Shown: piece after piece, positions 1-6,198 of the stretch
Layout of the letters: every line of letters begins with the position of its first letter
How positions within the stretch are numbered: position 1 is the first letter of the stretch
Notes under the pieces: model-generated
What the model was told of the DNA's origin: nothing
What the model saw: the letters and a program-made list of their open reading frames with translations, nothing else
The model's database searches: none
Program-made: the position numbers and the translations under genes
Assembly (NCBI GenBank): GCA_026990885.1
Contig: JALXCO010000237.1
Location: 1-12,407 of the forward strand
Source: Desulfurococcales archaeon
Lineage (GTDB): Archaea > Thermoproteota > Thermoprotei_A > Sulfolobales > AG1
Direction of reading: 5' to 3'
Length of the DNA stretch: 12,407 bases

Positions 1-17
1 TCATCAATAAATAGGAG

Positions 18-94
18 TGGTGGACCGGGCGGGATTTGAAGCCGAGGCCTCCCGGATGCCAACCGGGCGCTCTTCCAGGCTGAGCTACCGGCCC
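18..94 (-). tRNA. tRNA-Ala (anticodon GGC)
   Basis: The minus strand folds as a 77-base tRNA with the 3' CCA encoded (18-20). The acceptor stem GGGCCGG/CCGGTCC carries the G3-U70 wobble pair that is the known alanine identity element, and the discriminator base is A. The D stem is GCTC/GAGC. The anticodon stem CCCGG/CCGGG encloses loop TTGGCAT, giving anticodon GGC. The T loop TTCAAAT is normal, but the T stem reads TCGGC against CCCGC, so pairs 49-65 (U/C) and 53-61 (C/C) are mismatched. Pair 53-61 is almost always G-C in tRNAs. No intron is needed to reach this fold. It is probably a working tRNA-Ala, though a weakened or decaying copy cannot be excluded. Confidence 0.93.
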
Positions 95-117
95 ACAACT
101 TGTTTTTGTGTTCTTTA

Positions 118-131
118 CCATATTTTATTAA
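118..131 (-). promoter_or_regulatory. Likely TATA-box promoter of tRNA-Ala
   Basis: Read on the minus strand, the stretch contains AATAAAATATGG, an archaeal TATA-like box centred about 30 bases upstream of the first tRNA base. That is the usual distance for TBP/TFB-driven transcription. It was judged by eye only. Confidence 0.45.
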
Positions 132-166
132 TTTTCATCCAGGTTTTTAGGTTTTACTATTTTTGG

Positions 167-184
167 CGATATCTACGATATCTA
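167..184. repeat. Two tandem copies of a 9-base unit
   Basis: CGATATCTA is repeated exactly head to tail in the 250-base spacer between tRNA-Ala and ilvE. Each copy holds the palindrome GATATC. Apart from this, the tRNA promoter and the ilvE promoter, the spacer is AT-rich and shows no gene. The repeat may be chance or a binding site. Confidence 0.6.
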
Positions 185-303
185 TCTGTTCTAGCGACCT
201 TCATATATGATCTTAAACCCAATTAATATAATTTAATTCATATTGCTAATTTTTCAGATAGATGATTATGTGATCTGTACTTTTTACGTGTAACGAATAA
301 TAT

Positions 304-313
304 TTATTTAATA
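304..313 (+). promoter_or_regulatory. Likely TATA box of ilvE
   Basis: TTATTTAATA is centred about 37 bases before the TTG start codon at 346. That predicts transcription starting about 10-15 bases upstream of translation, with a weak GGGA ribosome-binding element (337-340) inside the short leader. Confidence 0.4.
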
Positions 314-345
314 ACACTATCTATCAAGTATATACCGGGAATCTA

Positions 346-1266
346 TTGTCAGAATGGGCACCCTACATATGGTTTGATGGAAAGATCGTTCCATTTGAAG
401 AAGCCAAAATCCATGTAATGACATATTCGCTTCATTATGGTGTTGGCGTATTTGAAGGCATAAGATCCTACAAAACAGACGACGAAAAAGCAGCTATTTT
501 TAGACTTAGAGACCACATCAAAAGGCTATTCGACTCAGCAAAAACCTATAAGCTAGAGCTACCATACTCGGAAAAAGAGATCGAGGAAGCGATAATAGAG
601 CTAATAAAAATATCAAACTTTAAGGAATGCTATATTAGACCCATAGCTTTTATCAATATAACAAAACTTGGAGTTAAACCTGAAACAAGAGTAGCTACTC
701 TAGCTATAGGAATGTTTAAATGGGGTAAATACCTTGGTAAATCCTACTATGAAGGCGCAAAAGTAACGGTTTCAGCATGGAGAAGGATACCTCCAAACGC
801 TCTACCCATGACAGCTAAAGCTATAGGTAATTATCTAAACAGCTATCTGGCGTCTATAGATGCGAAGCTAAAGGGCTTTGATGAGGCCATAATGCTTGAC
901 ACTAGGGGATTTGTCAGTGAGGGACCGGGACAGAATGTATTCATGATTAAAAACTCAAAAGCCTATACACCTCCACTGAATGCTTCAGTTCTACCTGGTG
1001 TAACTAGAGAAACCATAATAACTTTGCTGCGTAACGATCTAGATATAGAAACAGTAGAGCGAGACATATCGCTAGGCGAATTATTCACAGCTGATGAAAT
1101 ATTTTATACCGGTACCGCTGTCGAGGTCACACCAATAGTCGAGATAGACGGCATAAAAATAGGTGAGGGGCGTCCAGGAGATATAACCAAAAAACTGCAG
1201 AAGCTATACGAGGATGTGGTTAGAGGAAGAGTTGATAAATATAGGAGTTGGCTAACTATAGTGTGA
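346..1266 (+). CDS. ilvE: Branched-chain amino acid aminotransferase
   Basis: This 306-residue protein is a fold-type IV PLP enzyme of the IlvE family. It transfers the amino group between glutamate and the 2-keto acids of leucine, isoleucine and valine in the cytoplasm. Visible hallmarks are MTYSLHYGVGVFEGIR (25-40), the PLP-binding lysine in MTAKAIGNYLNS (K158, matching K159 of E. coli IlvE), the phosphate-binding turn SEGPGQNVF near 211-219, and GTAVEVTPI near 276-284. The length is typical of the family. Translation starts at TTG, because no other in-frame start fits the conserved N-terminal MSEWAPYIWFDGKIVPFEEA. It stands alone with its own promoter, and no other ilv or leu gene is in the window. 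Related D-amino acid aminotransferases share the fold, but the length and motifs favour IlvE. Confidence 0.95.
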   Translation: MSEWAPYIWFDGKIVPFEEAKIHVMTYSLHYGVGVFEGIRSYKTDDEKAAIFRLRDHIKRLFDSAKTYKLELPYSEKEIEEAIIELIKISNFKECYIRPIAFINITKLGVKPETRVATLAIGMFKWGKYLGKSYYEGAKVTVSAWRRIPPNALPMTAKAIGNYLNSYLASIDAKLKGFDEAIMLDTRGFVSEGPGQNVFMIKNSKAYTPPLNASVLPGVTRETIITLLRNDLDIETVERDISLGELFTADEIFYTGTAVEVTPIVEIDGIKIGEGRPGDITKKLQKLYEDVVRGRVDKYRSWLTIV

Positions 1267-1306
1267 CCATCTATCAACCTAGGCTAGACATGTTTATATC
1301 CTAAAT

Positions 1307-1314
1307 CTTTATAG
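1307..1314 (+). promoter_or_regulatory. Likely TATA box of the DUF1028 gene
   Basis: CTTTATAG is centred about 34 bases before the ATG at 1344, so transcripts would have a leader of only a few bases. There is no Shine-Dalgarno-like sequence before the ATG, in keeping with leaderless or nearly leaderless translation. A second TATA-like stretch, TTTATATC, lies at 1293-1300. Confidence 0.35.
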
Positions 1315-1343
1315 TCTGATATGTTAACTTAATTTGATAACCT

Positions 1344-2261
1344 ATGTATATAAGAAACTATACGGCTCAATCTGAATACCCTATTATAGCAACATTTTCA
1401 ATTGTAGCCGTGGATGTTGATAAAGGAGATTATGGGGTCGCGGTTGCCTCGAAATTTATAGCGGCTGGACATGTGGTTCCATGGGCAAAAATAAATGTTG
1501 GCGCTGTAGCCACGCAGGCTTGGGCAAACGTTAGGTTCGGTCCAAGAGCCCTCTACCATCTAGCTAGAGGACTATCTCCAAACGAGGTTATTAGAAAGCT
1601 GGTAAGTAACGACCCTAAAAAGGAACATAGGCAAATCGGTATAGTAGACAGAAAAGGCGAGTCGGCAGCATACACAGGTAAAGAATGCATTGAGTGGGCT
1701 GGACACATAACGGGAGAAGGATATAGTGTTCAGGGCAATATACTTGCTGGTGAACACGTACTCGAATCTATGGCTAAAGCGTTCGAGACAACTAAAGGTG
1801 AGCTTGTAGATAAACTTATAGCCTCTCTTAAAGCCGGTGATCTTTCAGGAGGAGATAGAAGAGGCAAACAGTCAGCCGCAGTAATTGTCCTTAGAAAATG
1901 CGGTGGATACGGAGGATGCAGTGAGGGTGTAGGGAGATATGTTGATATCCGCGTCGATGATCATGTTGAACCCGTAAAAGAGCTGGAGAGAATATTTAGG
2001 ATCTGGGATCTAACACTCCTATCTAGAGACGACCCCAGCGATGTTGTAGAATGGAGCGATGTATGGAAAGATATAGCCAGGGCGCTCATTAGATTAGGCT
2101 ATTTAGATAGGGAACCTGACTCCTATAATGATCCTGAACTAAAAGAAGCCTTCAGGAGATGGGTTGGCGTAAATAATTTCGAAAATAAACTTAGAAAAGA
2201 CAATAAAATATGGGGCTCCATATATAAGTATCTTATAGAATCGGCAATGTCTAAAAAATAA
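1344..2261 (+). CDS. DUF1028 family protein (Ntn-hydrolase-like)
   Basis: This is a 305-residue protein. Residues about 16-215 match the DUF1028 pattern, seen in TFSIVAVDVDKGDYGVAVAS, the VVPWA and GAVATQAWA strands, and GLSPNEVI. That family is placed in the Ntn-hydrolase superfamily, but its substrate is not established. The C-terminal 90 residues are charged and helical, and resemble the small domain annotated as putative peptidoglycan-binding that often follows DUF1028. That name is doubtful in an archaeon, which lacks murein. No signal peptide is visible, so a cytoplasmic location is likely. The AcnX gene begins 18 bases after the stop codon, which suggests one transcript. ATG 1344 is the first start after the TATA box. 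The core domain begins near residue 16, so a slightly later start is possible. Confidence 0.85.
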   Translation: MYIRNYTAQSEYPIIATFSIVAVDVDKGDYGVAVASKFIAAGHVVPWAKINVGAVATQAWANVRFGPRALYHLARGLSPNEVIRKLVSNDPKKEHRQIGIVDRKGESAAYTGKECIEWAGHITGEGYSVQGNILAGEHVLESMAKAFETTKGELVDKLIASLKAGDLSGGDRRGKQSAAVIVLRKCGGYGGCSEGVGRYVDIRVDDHVEPVKELERIFRIWDLTLLSRDDPSDVVEWSDVWKDIARALIRLGYLDREPDSYNDPELKEAFRRWVGVNNFENKLRKDNKIWGSIYKYLIESAMSKK

Positions 2262-2268
2262 GAGCGTA

Positions 2269-2273
2269 GGGTG
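2269..2273 (+). promoter_or_regulatory. Ribosome binding site that sets the AcnX start
   Basis: GGGTG fits the archaeal anti-Shine-Dalgarno end of 16S rRNA (GGTGAT type) and lies six bases upstream of TTG at 2280. It overlaps the alternative GTG codon at 2271, which argues that GTG 2271 is part of the binding site and not the start codon. Confidence 0.6.
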
Positions 2274-2279
2274 CCCATA

Positions 2280-3473
2280 TTGCATCTAACTAAAGAGGAG
2301 GAAAAAATCTATTCAGGCGAATATGGATGGAGCGCTGAAAAAGCTATAAGGGTGATCGTGAAGGTAGGAGAAGCTATGGGTGCTGAGAGATTAATTAGGA
2401 TTTCACATGCTCATATATCAGGTGTTGGATACGCAAATATAGGAGAGTCAGGGATTTCGCTTCTCAAAGATCTTGTAGATTCTGGGGCCAAAATGAGGGT
2501 TTATTCTACAGCGAATCCCGGATCTGTGGACTATGAATCATATAGATTTTTTCAATATGGCGATCTATTTAGAGAGAGACAGGAAGAGATAATCAATCTA
2601 TATAGAAAGATGGGGGTACAAACATTTACGTGTACACCATACTATGTTAGGCCACCCAAACAAGGGGAATACCTATCTTGGGCCGAAACAAATGCTGTAC
2701 TAATAGCTAACTCTATATATGGTGCAAAAACAAATAGGGAGGGAGGATTGCTGGCTCTAATGTCTGGAATTATAGGCAAAACATACTATGGCGGGCTGTT
2801 GGTAGATGAGAATAGGGCTCCAGATGTTTTAGTCGAGTTCAAGTCAGAGCCGAGGACCCTAGGCGAGTACGGTGCAGCCGGACTACTGTTAGGTGAGATC
2901 GTAAAATCCAAGATACCATATGTAGTTGGCATACCGAAAAACTCCAAACATGAGAAGCTTAAAACCTTCCTTGCTGCAGTTGGTTCTTCAGGATCAACAG
3001 GTCTAGTGATTTTTGATAAAATAACGCCAGAGTCAGCCTACTATATGGGTACAGGGGGAAGCCTAGAAAAAATAGCAATTGATGAGAAAGATATAAAAAA
3101 TAAGCTTGAAAACAGCATGTGTACAGAGCCCGAAGCGTACTTGATTGGGTGCCCTCACGCATCGCTAGAACTGCTAAAGGATCTAGCGGAAATGGTGTCT
3201 CAAAAGAATTCCCATCCAAACAAGCCTATATGGGTATTCACATCGCACCACATATATAATGAGGCCCTGAAGCTGGGAATCATAGATAAGCTCGAAAACA
3301 GAGGTGTAAATGTGTTTAAAGGAATATGTGGGGTTATATCGCCACTACATAAATTAGGATACAGCTGCATAGGGACCCCTTCGGCTAAAGCTTCTTTCTA
3401 TCTACCTAAACTAGCAAAGACTAGATTCGTATTGATGGAGCTCAATTCGATAATAGATGATGCATATAGCTAA
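2280..3473 (+). CDS. AcnX-type dehydratase large subunit, probable phosphomevalonate dehydratase
   Basis: This 397-residue protein belongs to the aconitase X catalytic-domain family (DUF521). Archaeal members with a separate DUF126 small subunit dehydrate 5-phosphomevalonate to trans-anhydromevalonate 5-phosphate in the archaeal mevalonate pathway, which leads to membrane lipid isoprenoids. Three cysteines in conserved settings are candidate iron-sulfur cluster ligands: C118 in TCTPYY, C291 in GCPHAS and C350 in GICGVISP. Other conserved blocks are AHISGVGYANIGESG, WAETNAVLIANSIYGAKTNR and EYGAAG. The TTG start is preferred over GTG nine bases earlier because it gives the usual MHLTKEEEKI N-terminus and has a GGGTG site at proper spacing. 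The chain holds only the large subunit, and no DUF126 gene is in the window. Another AcnX activity, such as hydroxyproline dehydration, is less likely in this lineage but not excluded. Confidence 0.88.
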   Translation: MHLTKEEEKIYSGEYGWSAEKAIRVIVKVGEAMGAERLIRISHAHISGVGYANIGESGISLLKDLVDSGAKMRVYSTANPGSVDYESYRFFQYGDLFRERQEEIINLYRKMGVQTFTCTPYYVRPPKQGEYLSWAETNAVLIANSIYGAKTNREGGLLALMSGIIGKTYYGGLLVDENRAPDVLVEFKSEPRTLGEYGAAGLLLGEIVKSKIPYVVGIPKNSKHEKLKTFLAAVGSSGSTGLVIFDKITPESAYYMGTGGSLEKIAIDEKDIKNKLENSMCTEPEAYLIGCPHASLELLKDLAEMVSQKNSHPNKPIWVFTSHHIYNEALKLGIIDKLENRGVNVFKGICGVISPLHKLGYSCIGTPSAKASFYLPKLAKTRFVLMELNSIIDDAYS

Positions 3474-3518
3474 AATATAAACTATATAACCGTAAAACTG
3501 CTCCAAAATGTGTTTATT

Positions 3519-4121
3519 ATGTTTATCGATATAAAGAGGGAATTGAACAAGAAATTAACCCATATATGGTGGCCAGCACTTATAATAGAGTTCTCAACAT
3601 GTAGAGGAAAATACTTTCTTGCAGACCTAGTTATACCTGGAATAATCAACGATCCCATAGCAACAATAACAACAATGAGAAAACTGCCTGGATTAAATAT
3701 CCTGGTATCCCACCAAAAATACACAGCACCAATGGTCCCCCCTTTAAATGTTTCAGCAATAACTATAAGGGAAAATATAGCGTATGTATGGAATATATTA
3801 AATAGATTCGAAAGTGAAGGAGATAAGGTGTTAGACGAGATCAAAGATAAAGATGAGCTACTTAAAGTCATACTGAATAGAACACTAAGAAGCATACTGA
3901 AGGAAATACTAAACTCAATGTGTATAACTGAGAACACTATAATATCAAGCAACTACCCAACATATTATCTTGCCGGCATAGATATCAAGAAACCAAAATT
4001 CAGCATGTATATAGGTTCAAAAGTGCTTAATAGTATCAACCATGAAAACTATTTAAAAACAAATAGCAAATTAAGGGAATACATAATGCCCTACATAAAA
4101 TACGGATATAAGCCGAGTTAG
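3519..4121 (+). CDS. Unrecognised 200-residue protein
   Basis: I do not recognise the family. The frame is open for 200 codons, with lysine/isoleucine-rich composition and AGA/ATA codon use like its neighbours, and follows the AcnX gene by 45 bases on the same strand. The N-terminal half is compact and moderately hydrophobic, including WWPALIIEFSTCRGKYFLAD (residues 17-36) and LADLVIPGIIND, then PGLNILVSHQKYTAPMVPPL. Residues about 95-135 look like charged helices, and the C-terminus is rich in Tyr, Lys and Asn. There is no signal peptide, no clear membrane helix and only two cysteines. ATG 3519 is chosen; an in-frame GTG at 3510 would add three residues. A TATA-like stretch at 3478-3488 could give it its own promoter. 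It is not the AcnX small subunit, since it lacks the glycine-rich swivel-domain features of DUF126. Confidence 0.6.
   Translation: MFIDIKRELNKKLTHIWWPALIIEFSTCRGKYFLADLVIPGIINDPIATITTMRKLPGLNILVSHQKYTAPMVPPLNVSAITIRENIAYVWNILNRFESEGDKVLDEIKDKDELLKVILNRTLRSILKEILNSMCITENTIISSNYPTYYLAGIDIKKPKFSMYIGSKVLNSINHENYLKTNSKLREYIMPYIKYGYKPS
4104..4112 (+). promoter_or_regulatory. Likely TATA box of tRNA-Leu
   Basis: GGATATAAG is centred about 30 bases upstream of the tRNA-Leu 5' end. It lies inside the last codons of the upstream protein gene, so the tRNA can be transcribed separately from it. Confidence 0.35.
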
Positions 4122-4137
4122 ATAATTAGAAATAATG

Positions 4138-4225
4138 GCGGGGGTGCCCGAGCCAGGTCAAAGGGGACGGGTTCAGGCCCCGTTGGCGTAGGCCTGCGTG
4201 GGTTCAAATCCCACCCCCCGCACCA
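4138..4225 (+). tRNA. tRNA-Leu (anticodon CAG)
   Basis: This is a class II tRNA of 88 bases with encoded CCA (4223-4225). The acceptor stem GCGGGGG/CCCCCGC pairs fully, and the discriminator is A. The anticodon stem ACGGG/CCCGT encloses loop TTCAGGC, giving anticodon CAG for CUG codons. The long variable arm contains a GGC/GCC stem. The T arm GTGGG-TTCAAAT-CCCAC is fully paired, unlike the T arm of tRNA-Ala in this window. No intron is present. It sits 16 bases after the preceding gene, and a T-run follows 30 bases downstream. Confidence 0.97.
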
Positions 4226-4254
4226 TATATAGCAACACGATTGGTTAAGCTCTA

Positions 4255-4261
4255 TTTTTTT
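4255..4261 (+). terminator. Possible T-run terminator after tRNA-Leu
   Basis: Seven consecutive T residues follow the tRNA. Oligo-T tracts without a hairpin commonly end archaeal transcription. The rest of the 126-base spacer to the convergent permease gene shows no gene. Confidence 0.4.
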
Positions 4262-4351
4262 ATGTTTGCAAAAATCTGTCTTTTCTAATTCTTAAAGCCA
4301 TAGTATCTAAAGTGTTGGATTTAAATTATGATTCTTTCTTCAGCTAGAAGC

Positions 4352-5218
4352 TTATTGAGTCTTTTTTAGCCTCGGATTAAGTACCTCGTCAAGACCTATT
4401 GCCATAAGAGTAAATCCTAGAACCGTCAACATAATCATGAATCCTGGAGGAACTATATACCACCATACATTAGCCGCAAACGCACCGGCTCTTCTAGCAA
4501 AAAACAATATGGTTCCCCAGCTTACACTGCTAGGATCACCCAGTCCTAAAAAACTTAATGATGCCTCAAACAATATTGCATCCCTCACATTTAAAACCAG
4601 GCTTGAAAGAGTTATTGGAACAACGTTGGGTAATATGTGCTTAATAGCTATATAGAACCTTCCAGCACCCATGGCTTTTGCTGCTTCAACATATAGGCTT
4701 TCCATTATTGAGAAGGTATGTGCCCTAACGACTTTAGCTGTTGGTATCCAGCTCAATACTACAATGATCATTATAATGATCATCATGTTAGGTTTAAGAA
4801 AGGATAAAATAGCTAAAGCTATGGCCAGATAGGGAAGAGATAGCAGAAAATCAATGACCCTCATCGTGAACATATCTAACACTCCTCTAACTATCCCACT
4901 AGTTAAACCTACAGCTATACCGACCAATGTAGAAATCACTGCAGCAGTTATCCCTACCATTAGACTAACTCTAGAGCCATGAAGGGTCATTGAAAACAGA
5001 TCTCTACCAAGATCATCAGTACCAAATGGGTGAAGCTCGGAAGGGGGGAGAAGAGGTTCAGCAACAAATTCAAGAGGTGGATACGGCGATATAATATCAG
5101 CCAAAACCGCTATTATAGCAACTGCTGCAACTATCATGAATCCTGTGGTAAACGTTACATTGGAAAAAAGATCAAATACAATATCGCTAAATCTTCTTCC
5201 AGCTATATCACTACTCAA
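4352..5218 (-). CDS. ABC transporter permease, DppC/OppC-like
   Basis: This 288-residue inner-membrane subunit belongs to a dipeptide/oligopeptide-type importer, and pairs with the DppB-like subunit to form the translocation channel. The family signature HPFGTDDLGRDLFS lies near residues 63-76. One N-terminal membrane helix (about 25-43) and five more C-terminal helices are visible. The coupling loop that docks on the ATPase reads EAAKAMGAGRFYIAIKHILP (about 178-197). The length is normal. Translation starts at TTG with a G-rich site (TAGGGGGT) just upstream, two bases after the DppB-like stop codon, so the two are expressed together. It is the last gene of the operon, and no ATPase gene follows. 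The transported compound cannot be told from sequence, because archaeal members carry peptides or sugars. Confidence 0.92.
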   Translation of the reverse strand: MSSDIAGRRFSDIVFDLFSNVTFTTGFMIVAAVAIIAVLADIISPYPPLEFVAEPLLPPSELHPFGTDDLGRDLFSMTLHGSRVSLMVGITAAVISTLVGIAVGLTSGIVRGVLDMFTMRVIDFLLSLPYLAIALAILSFLKPNMMIIIMIIVVLSWIPTAKVVRAHTFSIMESLYVEAAKAMGAGRFYIAIKHILPNVVPITLSSLVLNVRDAILFEASLSFLGLGDPSSVSWGTILFFARRAGAFAANVWWYIVPPGFMIMLTVLGFTLMAIGLDEVLNPRLKKTQ

Positions 5219-5220
5219 TG

Positions 5221-6198
5221 CTACCCCCTACGTATTCTAGGATCTATATATGCGTAAGCTATATCAGCCAGCAGGTTCGCTACAACAACTATAGCTATAG
5301 TAATGATAAATATACCTTGAACAACAGGATAGTCGGATTTCAATACCGATTCATACAGCAACAAGCCAATTCCATTCCAGCCAAAAACAGTTTCGGTAAT
5401 AATAGCGCCAGTAACGAGCAAAGGTGACTGCACCGCTAGCAACGTTATTGACGTTAACAGAGCGTACTTTGATAAGTGTCCAATAACTATAGTTTTGCTT
5501 GAAAGACCCTTGGCTTTTAACAGCTCAACGAAAGGCTCTCCTAAAAGGGATACTATGGTATTTCTAACATAAAGCATATATATAGGCAGGAAATAGAGAA
5601 CGATTACGATCAATGGACCAACCAAATGGTGAAGATAGTTTAACGCTCTAGTTAAAGGATCAGCATATAAGGCGTCTATAGACAATGTTCCACCCATAGG
5701 TATTAGATTTAGATAGCTACCCAGCACGAGAAGCACCAGCAAACCTATCCAGAAAATGGGTGCTGATGAAAGGGCGTATGACGCTGATGTTAGAAATCTA
5801 TCCAATATGGAACCTCTTTTCCAACCAACAATAAGGCCTAGAATAGTAGATAGAACAGCCCCTATAACCATTCCACTACCCATCAGCACTAATGTATTAA
5901 CAAGCTTAGGGCCGAATATGAGTTCAGATACAGGCATACCCCTATAAGCAAACGAATACCCTAAGTTACCCTGGAGGAGATTATATATAAATAAAAAATA
6001 CTGCTCATATAGAGGTTTATCTAGACCAAACTGTTTTTGAAGGGCTAATTTAGCTTCAGGGGTCAGCCTCACGTCTAGGAAGACAGCTGTGGGATCTCCA
6101 GGGAGAAATCTGAACAGGAAAAAAGCTAAAGTTACCGCTATAAAAATAGTTATTATAGCTTCTGAAACCTTCTTAAGTATATAGCTGGCGAAGCTCAT
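5221..6198 (-). CDS. ABC transporter permease, DppB/OppB-like
   Basis: This 325-residue inner-membrane permease is of the dipeptide/oligopeptide importer type. Its N-terminus, a membrane helix followed by FLFRFLPGDPTAVF, is the hallmark of DppB proteins, followed by a periplasm-type loop with QFGLDKPLYEQY and the NLLQGNLGYSF motif. Further helices fill the rest, and the ATPase-docking loop falls near PFVELLKAKGLSSKTIVIGH. GAIITETVFGWNGIGLLLYES (about 266-286) and the C-terminal YIDPRIR are also typical. Its ATG overlaps the TGA of the binding protein gene by four bases (ATGA), a classic sign of translational coupling, and its stop lies two bases before the DppC-like start. Confidence 0.94.
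   Translation of the reverse strand: MSFASYILKKVSEAIITIFIAVTLAFFLFRFLPGDPTAVFLDVRLTPEAKLALQKQFGLDKPLYEQYFLFIYNLLQGNLGYSFAYRGMPVSELIFGPKLVNTLVLMGSGMVIGAVLSTILGLIVGWKRGSILDRFLTSASYALSSAPIFWIGLLVLLVLGSYLNLIPMGGTLSIDALYADPLTRALNYLHHLVGPLIVIVLYFLPIYMLYVRNTIVSLLGEPFVELLKAKGLSSKTIVIGHLSKYALLTSITLLAVQSPLLVTGAIITETVFGWNGIGLLLYESVLKSDYPVVQGIFIITIAIVVVANLLADIAYAYIDPRIRRG

Noticed and set aside
17..226. Plus-strand open frame of 69 codons at the left edge
   Set aside because: It crosses the tRNA-Ala gene antisense, and the translation has no recognisable features.
2271..3473. GTG at 2271 as the start of the AcnX gene
   Set aside because: It lies inside the GGGTG ribosome binding site, and starting at TTG 2280 restores the usual family N-terminus.
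3482..3952. Minus-strand open frame of 156 codons opposite the unknown gene
   Set aside because: Its product is a low-complexity run of Ser, Leu and Ile typical of antisense frames, with no ribosome binding site; the plus-strand frame is longer and has more protein-like composition.
3519..4121. The unknown gene as the DUF126 small subunit of phosphomevalonate dehydratase
   Set aside because: At 200 residues it is longer than the roughly 130-residue small subunit, and it lacks the glycine-rich swivel-domain features.
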